Of a stretch of 64,000 nt of DNA, positions 1-7,411 are shown piece by piece. Every line of letters begins with the position of its first letter. The first letter of the stretch is position 1. The stretch lies in the NCBI GenBank assembly GCA_002390745.1, contig DGQK01000005.1, forward strand, positions 3,105-67,104, written 5' to 3'. The DNA comes from Bacteroidetes bacterium UBA4416 (GTDB taxonomy: Bacteria > Bacteroidota > Bacteroidia > B-17B0 > Aurantibacillaceae). The notes under the pieces were generated by a model. It was not told the origin of the DNA, did not search any database, and was given only the letters and a program-made list of their open reading frames with translations. The translations under genes and the position numbers were made by a program.

Positions 1-732
1 GATGTGGTACTGAGCCGCGATCTTTTTCAGAACCGTCCTGATGTTGAACGTGGACTCATCATTGGCGTCCAGCAGCCGCCCACCCGCCAGTGGCGACCAG
101 GCCAGTGGCCGGCTATACTGTTGTTTGATGAAGTCGATGGTGCCATCGGTAAGCGCCTTCACATTCAGCAAATTCAGCTCGAGGTGATTGGTTATGATCG
201 GGATGCTTAAACGCGATTGCAGGAGCTGATGCTGGTGCACCGTAAAATTAGCCACACCCACATGCCTCACCATTCCTTTTTTCACCAGGGTCGTGAGAGC
301 AGAAGCCGTTTCGTCGGCATCCATTAACGGATCCGGGTGATGCAGCAATAAGATATCGATATAATCCGTTCCCAGGTTTTCCAGCGATTGTTCGATGCTT
401 TTCACGATATGCTCCGGACTGCTGTCGTAATGCCTCGTGCGGTATTGCGGACGGAGCTTATCCACCTGGTTGATACCGCATTTGGTGGATATCACGATGT
501 CTTCCCGGCGGATGCCACTTTCTTTAACAGCCTTTCCAAACAAGGCTTCTACCTGATAATTGCCATATACATCAGCATGATCGAAAGTAGTGATGCCCTG
601 ATCGAGGCAGGCATGCAGCTTTGCCTGTACCGTGCGGTAAGACACGCCATCCGGATCTTCCAGCGCACGCCAGAAACTATAGATCACCGGTGATACCTCT
701 GGTCCCTGTTCTCCTAAACTTATTTTTTCCAT
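1..732 (-). CDS. Aldo/keto reductase, YdhF-like (3' end beyond the window)
   Basis: NAD(P)H-dependent oxidoreductase of the aldo/keto reductase TIM-barrel family, closest by eye to the E. coli YdhF group. The gene starts at an ATG ending at 732 and runs off the left edge after 244 codons, so about 50 C-terminal residues are missing. The reading MEKISLGEQGPEVSPVIYSF opens the protein. All four catalytic residues are visible: Asp and Tyr in TTFDHADVYGNYQ, Lys in ISTKCGI and His in LLLHHPDPLMD. The physiological substrate is unknown. The gene lies downstream of the peroxiredoxin on the same strand, but the hairpin at 850-884 separates their transcripts. Family assignment is secure; the subgroup is inferred. 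Confidence 0.9.
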   Translation of the reverse strand, partial: MEKISLGEQGPEVSPVIYSFWRALEDPDGVSYRTVQAKLHACLDQGITTFDHADVYGNYQVEALFGKAVKESGIRREDIVISTKCGINQVDKLRPQYRTRHYDSSPEHIVKSIEQSLENLGTDYIDILLLHHPDPLMDADETASALTTLVKKGMVRHVGVANFTVHQHQLLQSRLSIPIITNHLELNLLNVKALTDGTIDFIKQQYSRPLAWSPLAGGRLLDANDESTFNIRTVLKKIAAQYHI

Positions 733-849
733 GTTTTAGTTTTAAATATTCCTGAATAATGTAGAATCAAATGGTTCAATGGACCCGGAACACTTCCTGG
801 TCAAGGATACCGGGCTGTCACCTGTAGCAAGGGCAAAAAGCTCCAGTTA

Positions 850-884
850 CAAAAAAAGTCCCCGCATACAACATGTAGGGACTT
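850..884 (-). terminator. Rho-independent terminator after the peroxiredoxin gene
   Basis: On the minus strand a 7-bp stem AAGTCCC/GGGACTT (plus positions 856-862 and 878-884) with a 15-nt loop is followed by a run of T. It lies about 100 bases past the peroxiredoxin stop codon, so it should end that transcript before the aldo/keto reductase gene. Confidence 0.7.
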
Positions 885-980
885 CACCGGAATGAGCAGG
901 TCCATACATCAGTATGTTCTGTGCATACAGCCACATGCACAACACATTGTTCTTTTAGTCATTGCCTTCATGTTCATTGA

Positions 981-1616
981 CTATATATTTGGCTGGGGCG
1001 TGGTTCTCAGGTAAGGCTTGATTTCGGTAAAGCCTTTCGGGAATTTCGCCGGAATGTCTTCCGTCTTGATGGATGGCACCACCACCACATCCTCTCCCTG
1101 CTTCCAGTTGGCAGGTGTGGCTACGCTATATTCTGCCGTCAGCTGTAGCGAATCGATCACCCTCAATATCTCGTTGAAATTTCTCCCGGTGGAGGCCGGA
1201 TAGGTGATCAGTAATTTCACTTTCTTATCAGGACCGATCACAACTACCGATCTTACCGTGAATTTATCAGAAGCATTCGGATGCACAAAGCCATAGAGCT
1301 TTGACACTTCGAACACGGGATCGGCAATGATCGGAAAATTCACCTCCGTATGTTGCGTTTCATTGATGTCCTTGATCCATTTCAAATGCGAGTCCACGGG
1401 GTCTACACTCAGGGCGACCACTTTCACACCACGCTTATCGAACTCAGGCTTGAGTTTCGCCGCGCTGCCCAGCTCGGTGGTGCATACCGGTGTGAAATCG
1501 GCGGGGTGGCTGAACAGAACAGCCCAGCTGTTTCCGAGCCATTCGTAAAAATTAATTTTTCCTTCACTGGAATCTGCCGTAAAGTCCGGCGCTGTATCTC
1601 CTAATCTGATTGACAT
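981..1616 (-). CDS. 1-Cys peroxiredoxin (Prx6 type)
   Basis: Thiol peroxidase that reduces hydrogen peroxide and organic peroxides, presumably in the cytoplasm since no signal peptide is seen. The 211 residues have the length of the Prx6 group. The peroxidatic cysteine lies in HPADFTPVCTTELG (around residue 45), including the PxxxTxxC-type motif. The long C-terminal extension after the thioredoxin fold, with NWKQGEDVVVVPSI, is typical of Prx6 enzymes and not of the shorter AhpC-type 2-Cys enzymes. The gene appears monocistronic: a terminator follows at 850-884 and the upstream gene hom ends 49 bases away. Confidence 0.92.
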   Translation of the reverse strand: MSIRLGDTAPDFTADSSEGKINFYEWLGNSWAVLFSHPADFTPVCTTELGSAAKLKPEFDKRGVKVVALSVDPVDSHLKWIKDINETQHTEVNFPIIADPVFEVSKLYGFVHPNASDKFTVRSVVVIGPDKKVKLLITYPASTGRNFNEILRVIDSLQLTAEYSVATPANWKQGEDVVVVPSIKTEDIPAKFPKGFTEIKPYLRTTPQPNI

Positions 1617-1665
1617 AATTGTTTATTTTTTATGGTTAATGTAATTTTTAAATAATAAGGGTTGG

Positions 1666-2913
1666 TTAATAGCTTACCAATTCTGTTTTGCCGCTCGTTT
1701 GTTGAACCCTTTCATGCAAGCTCACCTGTTCGTTGACCAGGCAGATAAAGAGCTTGTTTTCGAGGATATAAGCCCTTCGCGAAATCAGGTGGCGCAGGTT
1801 GATCCTGCCAACCACATACTGGTACTTTCCTCCGCTGTAACGCTCGGTGATCTCTTCAAACGGAAGCTGCCCGAGGTCTTCGGCCACATTGTACCGCAGG
1901 TAAGCTGTGACCAGCACATCATTGGTGAATTCGGGCACATGCTTCTGCGCATATTTTTTAAACTCGTAGCGGTAGCCATGCGACAGGGCCGATACATCCG
2001 ATAACACAGCCGCTCCTGTTGGCAGGCTTCCTGCTCCCCTGCCTTGCAGGAATTGCTCGCCCGAGAAAACACCTTCCACTATAACGCCATTGAACTCATT
2101 ATCCACATTGTAAAGCTGATTGGCTGCTTTGATGAATCGCGGAAGCACGAACACACTGACCTTATTATCTTCCAGGCGCCGGATCACCGGCGTCAGCTTG
2201 ATCTTGTAGCCCTTCTCCGAAGCATAGGTAATATCCTCATCCTGGAGTGTGGTAATCCCAATATTCAGTACCTCTTCCGGCTTTATGATGAGGCCAAAGG
2301 CATGCAGCGCCAGAATGATCGCTTTGAATTTAGGATCGTAGCCTTCCACATCGCTGGTCGGGTCGCTTTCCGCAAAGCCTTGCTCCTGCGCCTGTTTCAA
2401 AGCCGTTTCGTAAGATAATTTCTCGTTGATGGTTTTGGTCAGGATATAGTTGGTGGTGCCGTTGAATATCCCCGAGATCTTTTCCAGTTCCTCGTTATCA
2501 AAATATTCTTCCAGTGTCCGGATGATGGGAATACTGCCGCAGGCGGCCGCTTCATACAGCAGCGACACATTATTCTCTTCCTGTAGGCGGTAAAGCTCCT
2601 CCAGGTGCAAGGCCAGCAATTTTTTATTGGCGGTTACCACGTGCTTTTTCCGCTTCAGCGCTTCACTCACAATATCAAAAGCATCGTCCGCGTTATCGAT
2701 CAGCTCAACCACCACATCTATTTCCGGGTCGTTCAGGATCTCCCACTTGTCGTAGCTGATGAGCTCCGGTTCTACCTTCCGGTCTTTACCTTTGTTCTTC
2801 ACCACTATTTTTTTGATGTCGGCTTTAAAACCCGTACTCTTGTTCAGTACATGATAAAGCCCCTGCCCGACACAGCCGAAGCCAAACAATCCTATTTTTA
2901 ATTTTTTGCTCAT
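1666..2913 (-). CDS. hom: Homoserine dehydrogenase
   Basis: NAD(P)-dependent reduction of aspartate semialdehyde to homoserine, the branch-point step for threonine and methionine. The N-terminal Rossmann motif is GLFGFGCVGQGLYHVL. The catalytic region includes YEAAACGSIPIIRTLEEYF and GIFNGTTNYILT, and the substrate motif GFAESDPTSDVEGYDPKFKA is present. At 415 residues it has no aspartokinase domain. The last 75 residues contain a weak ACT-like stretch (VTAYLRYNVAEDLGQLP), so feedback control by threonine cannot be assumed. It starts 4 bases after the metX stop codon and is therefore co-transcribed with metX under the SAM riboswitch. Confidence 0.95.
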   Translation of the reverse strand: MSKKLKIGLFGFGCVGQGLYHVLNKSTGFKADIKKIVVKNKGKDRKVEPELISYDKWEILNDPEIDVVVELIDNADDAFDIVSEALKRKKHVVTANKKLLALHLEELYRLQEENNVSLLYEAAACGSIPIIRTLEEYFDNEELEKISGIFNGTTNYILTKTINEKLSYETALKQAQEQGFAESDPTSDVEGYDPKFKAIILALHAFGLIIKPEEVLNIGITTLQDEDITYASEKGYKIKLTPVIRRLEDNKVSVFVLPRFIKAANQLYNVDNEFNGVIVEGVFSGEQFLQGRGAGSLPTGAAVLSDVSALSHGYRYEFKKYAQKHVPEFTNDVLVTAYLRYNVAEDLGQLPFEEITERYSGGKYQYVVGRINLRHLISRRAYILENKLFICLVNEQVSLHERVQQTSGKTELVSY

Positions 2914-2917
2914 GGTA

Positions 2918-3976
2918 TTAATTCGTGTTTTGATGAATGCGTTGTTCTGTTGATTCGTGAATGCTCTTATAAAATGCTTCTATCAGGGTGCTCAGTTTCG
3001 CCGTTTCGATCAGGAAACCATCGTGTCCGTATAGCGAGTCTATTTCATGAAACGATGCTCCTTTAATGCCTTTGGCCAGTAGTTTTTGCTCAGAAGGCGG
3101 AAATAGCAGGTCGGATGTCAGCCCGACAACCAGCGTGCGCGCTTTGATGCCGTTGAGTACTGTTTCCAGGCTATAGGCCCTTCCCCTGGCAACATGATGG
3201 GAGTCCATAGCTTCCGATAGCCTTACATAAGAATATGCATTGAAGCGCTTCACCAGCTTCTCGCCCTGGTAGCGCTGGTAAGAGGCCGCCGGATGGTTAT
3301 TGAATGGACCTGCCCCATCAAGTTTCTGCGTGCTATGGTAGGTATGATAATTCCTGTAGCTCAGCAAGGCGATGCTGCGAGCAGCCAGCAGGCCTTTTTC
3401 TCCGCCATTTGCCAGGTTCGAAAAATACGTCCGGTCGGCTTTAATGGCCAGGCGCTGCGACTCGTTGAAGGCAATGCCCCAGGGCGAATGCTGCGCATTG
3501 GTGGCGATCAGCACCAGGTTTTCGGTAAGCTCCGGATTCTCCAGCACCCATTCCTGTGCGATCTGGCCACCCTGAGAACCACCGATGAGCGTGTGGATCT
3601 TTTCTATTCCAAGGTGTTGCCTCAGAAGTTCCAGGCTATGGGCCATGTCGCGGATGGTGATCTGCGGAAAATAGCTGTACCAGGGCTCATTCGTATCAGG
3701 ATTGATGCTCAGTGGCCCCGTTGTTCCGTAGCAGGAACCAAGATTGTTCGCGCATACAATGAAATAATCCCTTGGGTTAAAAAGATCCTCTGCTCCGAAC
3801 AGGCCTTTCCACCAATCAAAGACATCGCTGTTGGCGGTGAGTGCATGCACCACCCAGATCACATTGCTCTTGTCTGCATTGAGCTTCCCGTAAGTATGAT
3901 AAGCAATTTCCAGCTGAGGAAGCGACAAACCACTCTCCAGGGCAAACCTCTTTTTGTATGTATAATTCTGACTCAT
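2918..3976 (-). CDS. metX: Homoserine O-acetyltransferase
   Basis: Alpha/beta-hydrolase enzyme that transfers an acetyl group from acetyl-CoA to homoserine, the first committed step of methionine synthesis by direct sulfhydrylation. The nucleophile serine is in LIGGSQGGQIAQEW. The Asp and His of the triad are expected in VVGLTSDLLFPPSEQ and YGHDGFLIE. Length (352 residues) is normal. Some family members use succinyl-CoA instead of acetyl-CoA, and the sequence alone does not decide this. It is the first clear enzyme gene after a roughly 600-base leader holding a SAM-I riboswitch and a Met/Cys leader ORF, and it is coupled to hom 4 bases downstream. Confidence 0.93.
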   Translation of the reverse strand: MSQNYTYKKRFALESGLSLPQLEIAYHTYGKLNADKSNVIWVVHALTANSDVFDWWKGLFGAEDLFNPRDYFIVCANNLGSCYGTTGPLSINPDTNEPWYSYFPQITIRDMAHSLELLRQHLGIEKIHTLIGGSQGGQIAQEWVLENPELTENLVLIATNAQHSPWGIAFNESQRLAIKADRTYFSNLANGGEKGLLAARSIALLSYRNYHTYHSTQKLDGAGPFNNHPAASYQRYQGEKLVKRFNAYSYVRLSEAMDSHHVARGRAYSLETVLNGIKARTLVVGLTSDLLFPPSEQKLLAKGIKGASFHEIDSLYGHDGFLIETAKLSTLIEAFYKSIHESTEQRIHQNTN

Positions 3977-4045
3977 GATAAAAAGATGAAGAACAGTGGG
4001 CTAAAAACCTAACAAAACTTACCCACCGTTCTCTTTGATAATAAT

Positions 4046-4282
4046 TTAATTGCTGAAAATAGATTCTGAAAAAATAAGCTGGCGGTGTTCGCGCGACGAC
4101 AGGATGTTGACATCGCTGACAAGACGCGCATGATGCTTCTCTTCAAATAGCGGGAAAACAACGCCGCCTCTCTGCGCCACACCGTACGAAGCCTGTAAGC
4201 GAATGTATTGACGGTGTTGCAGGTCTCCGATGAGATTCGTGGAAACGTTGGCAAGGGTATATGTGTTTCTGTGTGTGTTCAT
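4046..4282 (-). CDS. Small hypothetical protein in the metX leader region
   Basis: A 78-codon ORF with no similarity I recognise. It begins MNTHRNTYTLANVSTNLIGD and ends in HRQLIFSESIFSN, with no signal peptide or membrane segment. Its codon use looks like that of neighbouring genes, with many C- or G-ending codons. It sits between the Met/Cys leader ORF and metX on the same strand, 69 bases before metX. Two other reading frames are also open here (for example 4143-4334), so a non-coding leader or a decayed gene is possible. I include it as a plausible but unproven gene. Confidence 0.35.
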   Translation of the reverse strand: MNTHRNTYTLANVSTNLIGDLQHRQYIRLQASYGVAQRGGVVFPLFEEKHHARLVSDVNILSSREHRQLIFSESIFSN

Positions 4283-4397
4283 GATGATGGGGTTTAATGA
4301 TTTCGGTAATGGGAATTAACAGGTGGCATTGCACAAAAGAATGTGCAGGAGGTTCCGGGAGTGCCAGGCTTGTGTTTTTCCGGTAAAATTGAAAACG

Positions 4398-4430
4398 AAA
4401 AAATCAGCTTAGCATGTGCTGCAGCAGCAA
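4398..4430 (-). promoter_or_regulatory. Candidate attenuator at the end of the Met/Cys leader ORF
   Basis: The Cys codons lie in a self-complementary stretch (TGCTGCAGCA, then CAGC...GCTG) directly followed on the minus strand by a T-rich run (ATTTTTTCGTTTT, plus positions 4393-4404). This resembles a weak intrinsic terminator whose formation could depend on the position of a ribosome on the Met/Cys codons. The stem is short, so this is a suggestion only. Confidence 0.3.
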
Positions 4431-4546
4431 CACATACAAGCCATCATCATGAAAGGGCTGGTAATGCCTTTGTTGGAAACGAGGCCAAAAGAGAAGGCCG
4501 TTTGATCAGGAAAGATGCTTTTGTTGTTGGATGTTGTGTGTGTCAT
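4409..4546 (-). CDS. Met/Cys-rich leader peptide upstream of metX-hom
   Basis: A 45-codon ORF too short for ordinary gene callers. It starts MTHTTSNNKS and ends MMMACMCCCCSTC followed by TAA, so the last 13 codons hold four Met and six Cys. Such a run just before a biosynthetic gene for the sulfur amino acids is the hallmark of a ribosome-mediated attenuation leader, as with the Trp and His leader peptides. It lies about 30 bases after the SAM-I riboswitch and 430 bases before metX. Scarcity of charged Met-tRNA or Cys-tRNA would stall a ribosome on this run and could release termination. The peptide itself probably has no other role. The sequence is certain; the regulatory role is inferred. 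Confidence 0.75.
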   Translation of the reverse strand: MTHTTSNNKSIFPDQTAFSFGLVSNKGITSPFMMMACMCCCCSTC

Positions 4547-4573
4547 GTTATTGTTTTAATTTATTTTTCTCTG

Positions 4574-4674
4574 TTTTTCATCAGAGTAGGAGTTGGCACC
4601 TGTTTTCCAATCCCGCCAAAGCGTGACTTCTAGTTGGTTGCCAGTGGGTCTGTGAGCCTATTCTCTCGCCACTT
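4574..4674 (-). promoter_or_regulatory. SAM-I (S-box) riboswitch
   Basis: Read on the minus strand, the segment carries the ordered S-box landmarks: GGCGAGAGAATAGGCTCACA, then ACCCACTGGCAACC, a variable stem, and AGGTGCCAACTCC followed by CTCTGATGA. The GCAACC and GGTGCCAA blocks form the conserved core that binds S-adenosylmethionine. A promoter box lies just upstream at 4720-4727. The genes downstream are metX and hom, which fits control of methionine synthesis. I see no strong terminator immediately after the aptamer, so how the expression platform works is unclear. Confidence 0.88.
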
Positions 4675-4719
4675 CTTAATAAATTAATTACACACAAAAA
4701 GGATGTAACTAATCCGCGG

Positions 4720-4727
4720 CAAAGATA
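4720..4727 (-). promoter_or_regulatory. TAnnTTTG promoter box of the metX-hom leader
   Basis: The minus strand reads TATCTTTG, which matches the Bacteroidetes -7 box TAnnTTTG. Transcription would start near 4713, about 40 bases before the riboswitch aptamer. Confidence 0.6.
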
Positions 4728-4887
4728 AATCAGTTTTTTCCATACTTCCAAATAAATTTTTAAAAAAATCTTAATTTGCTGTATTATCAAGGCTTCTAAG
4801 GCATAAATAAATTCAGTGAATCCTAAAAACACCCAGCCATAATAAAGTTTAAACTAAAGAAGAGGACATTATCGCATTTTTTTGGGA

Positions 4888-4975
4888 CGTGCCGGCGCAA
4901 AGAACATGCGTCAGGCTTTACGCTACAATCACCCGCCACGCATCATGGGAGGATTTCCCTATCCGTACCGGCACG
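4888..4975. repeat. 88-bp intergenic element bounded by an 8-bp inverted repeat
   Basis: CGTGCCGG (4888-4895) and CCGGCACG (4968-4975) are perfect inverted copies that enclose a stretch containing the smaller hairpin GCGTCAGGCTTTACGC (4908-4923). No ORF or tRNA is visible. It could be a small folded RNA or a dispersed palindromic element. The rest of the 4.73-5.09 kb gap is AT-rich or featureless apart from the promoter of the next gene. Confidence 0.35.
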
Positions 4976-5087
4976 AACGGGCACTACAATCCTGAAGCCA
5001 TGTAATCCTCCGCCTAACAGCCTGATCCGTGTTATCTGTGTTCCATTTTTATTTTTTATTCTCCACAGGTAATCGTATTACAAACCG

Positions 5088-5095
5088 TACATTTG
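5088..5095 (+). promoter_or_regulatory. TAnnTTTG promoter box of the EamA permease gene
   Basis: TACATTTG matches the Bacteroidetes -7 box and lies only 3 bases before the GTG start codon at 5099, so the mRNA would be leaderless or nearly so. Confidence 0.5.
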
Positions 5096-5098
5096 CAC

Positions 5099-5992
5099 GT
5101 GCTAAAAAACGTCGGCAAACACCACTTACTCCTTCACTTCATTGTATTTATCTGGGGCTGGTCGCCCATCCTGGGCAAGGGGATCAGCATCGACGCCTTA
5201 CCGCTGGTATGGTACCGCATCGGGCTTACCGTTTTCCTCATGGGCCTTTACCTGCTGTACATCAGAGCCAGCCTGAACGTATCGCTGAAGAGGCTCCTGC
5301 AATTCTCGGTGATTGGCCTCATCATTTGCGTCCATTGGCTCTGCTTCTACGGAGCGATCAAAGTTTCCAATGTTTCCGTAACGATGGCGGCCTTCAGCAC
5401 AGGCACCTTGTTTACGGCTATTGTCGAGCCACTTGTATACAGGCGCAGGATCGTCATCTACGAGCTCATCATCGGCATGATCATCATTGGCGCCATCTGC
5501 CTTATTTTTTCCGTAGAATTCCAATACGGCCTGGGCATCCTCCTTGGCATTCTGGCTGCGCTGACGGCGGCCATCTTCAGTGTGTTCAACGGCGTCTTTA
5601 TCCAGGACCAGCGCGAGCCGGTTTCTTCACCGGTGCTTTCCTTCATTGAGCTCAGCGCGGCCTTCATCGGCCTCAGCATCTTCCTGGGTTTTAAAGGCAG
5701 CTATACCACAGAGTTCTTCACTCTCACCAACCGGGATATCATCCTCCTTATTATTTTTGCGGGCGTATGCACGGTGTATCCCTTCATTGCCAGCGTTAAC
5801 CTCATGAAGCACCTCACGCCCTATACCATTAACCTCACCGTAAACCTCGAAGGGTTGTATGGCATTGTGCTGGCAAGCCTGCTGTTCCATGAGAACAAAT
5901 ACCTTTCCACCACCTTCTACGTCAGCTTTTCCATCATCCTGGCAGCCATTTTCCTGAATGCCTTTCTTAAACAAAAGTTTAGCAAAGGGTAG
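5099..5992 (+). CDS. EamA-family (DMT superfamily) permease
   Basis: Inner-membrane transporter of the drug/metabolite superfamily. The 297 residues form about ten hydrophobic segments arranged as two EamA repeats of roughly 140 residues. The first opens with FIVFIWGWSPILGKGIS, the second with LLGILAALTAAIFSVFNGVF. Exporters of amino acids, metabolites or riboflavin-like compounds share this fold, and the substrate cannot be named from the sequence. I chose the GTG at 5099; an in-frame TTG lies at 5093, but it overlaps the promoter box TACATTTG and is less likely. The gene stands alone, 52 bases before mgtE, which has its own promoter. Confidence 0.88.
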   Translation: MLKNVGKHHLLLHFIVFIWGWSPILGKGISIDALPLVWYRIGLTVFLMGLYLLYIRASLNVSLKRLLQFSVIGLIICVHWLCFYGAIKVSNVSVTMAAFSTGTLFTAIVEPLVYRRRIVIYELIIGMIIIGAICLIFSVEFQYGLGILLGILAALTAAIFSVFNGVFIQDQREPVSSPVLSFIELSAAFIGLSIFLGFKGSYTTEFFTLTNRDIILLIIFAGVCTVYPFIASVNLMKHLTPYTINLTVNLEGLYGIVLASLLFHENKYLSTTFYVSFSIILAAIFLNAFLKQKFSKG

Positions 5993-6013
5993 TTTTCCTG
6001 TAACATAAAATCC

Positions 6014-6021
6014 TACCTTTG
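6014..6021 (+). promoter_or_regulatory. TAnnTTTG promoter box of mgtE
   Basis: TACCTTTG lies 23 bases before the mgtE ATG, giving an estimated 5' leader of about 18-20 bases. The box overlaps no coding sequence. Confidence 0.6.
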
Positions 6022-6044
6022 CAAGGTTCAAAAAAAACAGGATC

Positions 6045-7400
6045 ATGCAATTTGAGCTCAGTCTCGAATATCTGGAGGAATTAAAGGAAGCCATCGCCCG
6101 CAAGGACGAAGCGACCATTAAAGCGCAGCTCGAAGAGCTGTACGCTGTAGATATTGCCTTGATCCTAAACAGGCTGGATGTAGAGGAAGCCAACTTCCTG
6201 TACGATATCCTGGATGACGAAATGGCGGCGGATGCCCTCCTCGAAATGGAGGAGGAGAAACGGGAAGCCTTACTGGCGACCTTCTCTACCAAAGAAATTG
6301 CCGAGCAGCTCGACAACATGGAGTCGGATGATGCTGCCGACGTGATCAACGAGTTACCGGAAGAGATCCAGGAAGAGGTACTCTCTCACATCGAAGATAT
6401 CGAGCAGGCCAGCGACATCGCCGACCTGATGAGCTTCGAGGAAGGCACCGCCGGATCCCTGATGGCGAAAGAACTTGTGAGCGTGTACGCCCACGAAACG
6501 GTAACAGCCTGTATCGACGAGATCAGGCGGCAGACCGAGAACGTGGATGTGATGTACGCGGTATATGTAGTGGACGATAACGAGAAACTCATTGGGATGC
6601 TGTCGCTGAAAAAACTGATCATCTCGCATCCACTGGCCCTCATAGAAGAAATTTACGACCCGGATGTGATCTCCGTCAAAACATCGACCCCGAGTGAAGA
6701 TGTGGGAGAGCTGATCCAGAAATACGACCTCGTCGTCCTGCCGGTAGTCGACCAGCTGGGAAGGCTTGTAGGACGGATCACTATTGACGACGTGATGGAT
6801 GTGATGCGTGAGGAAGCGGAGAAGGATATCCAGCTGATGAGCGGTATCACCGACGACGTCGACAGTAACGACAGCCTGTGGCGCCTGTCGAGGGCCCGCA
6901 TTCCCTGGCTGTTGGTAGGCATGGGCGGCGGGATCATAGGCTCGCGCATCATCGGAAGTTACGAGCAACAGATCCAGCTGCGTCCGGAAATGGCTTTTTT
7001 TATCCCGCTCATTGGCGCCACCGGTGGAAATGTAGGTGTGCAGTCGTCTGCCATCATTGTTCAGGGGCTCGCCAGCAACACCCTTGTACTGGACCGCATT
7101 GCACCGAAATTATTCAAAGAGCTTGGCGTAGGCCTCATCAACGGTATGATTTGCTCAGGCCTGATCCTGGGCTATAATTTGCTGATCAATGAATCCTGGG
7201 CTTTGGCAGCTACGGTGAGCGTTGCCTTATTTACGGTGATCCTCTGCGCCTCTTTTTTAGGCACCTTCGTTCCGCTCACCATGCACCGCTTTAAAGTAAA
7301 CCCGGCCCTGGCGACAGGCCCCTTTGTCACGACACTTAACGACATCATCGGCATTTCTATTTATTTCCTGGTAGGACGCCTGCTCTACAACGTCCTGTAG
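6045..7400 (+). CDS. mgtE: MgtE-family magnesium transporter
   Basis: Mg2+ channel/transporter of the inner membrane. The 451 residues show the full domain order: an acidic N-terminal MgtE domain of helical repeats (about 1-130, for example MESDDAADVINELPEEIQEE), a CBS pair (about 130-255, with ITIDDVMDVMREEAEKD closing the second CBS domain) and a C-terminal five-helix membrane domain (about 285-451). The membrane part has the conserved pore region GATGGNVGVQSSAIIVQGLA. In characterised MgtE proteins the N and CBS domains sense cytosolic Mg2+ and close the pore. Length and motifs are normal. The kinase gene follows after 11 bases, so the two are probably co-transcribed. Confidence 0.95.
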   Translation: MQFELSLEYLEELKEAIARKDEATIKAQLEELYAVDIALILNRLDVEEANFLYDILDDEMAADALLEMEEEKREALLATFSTKEIAEQLDNMESDDAADVINELPEEIQEEVLSHIEDIEQASDIADLMSFEEGTAGSLMAKELVSVYAHETVTACIDEIRRQTENVDVMYAVYVVDDNEKLIGMLSLKKLIISHPLALIEEIYDPDVISVKTSTPSEDVGELIQKYDLVVLPVVDQLGRLVGRITIDDVMDVMREEAEKDIQLMSGITDDVDSNDSLWRLSRARIPWLLVGMGGGIIGSRIIGSYEQQIQLRPEMAFFIPLIGATGGNVGVQSSAIIVQGLASNTLVLDRIAPKLFKELGVGLINGMICSGLILGYNLLINESWALAATVSVALFTVILCASFLGTFVPLTMHRFKVNPALATGPFVTTLNDIIGISIYFLVGRLLYNVL

Positions 7401-7411
7401 CCACGCACACC

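Noticed and set aside
3293..4012. A 239-codon ORF on the plus strand antisense to metX
   Set aside because: It lies opposite a well-conserved enzyme gene in another frame, shows no family motif and no promoter, and is best seen as a chance open frame.
4143..4334. Alternative frame (63 codons) overlapping the small ORF before metX
   Set aside because: Arg/His/Pro-rich and without coding-like codon use; the frame at 4046-4282 is more plausible.
5627..6349. A 240-codon ORF antisense to the EamA and mgtE genes
   Set aside because: Low-complexity Ser-rich reading in the complement of two well-supported genes; no signal or domain.
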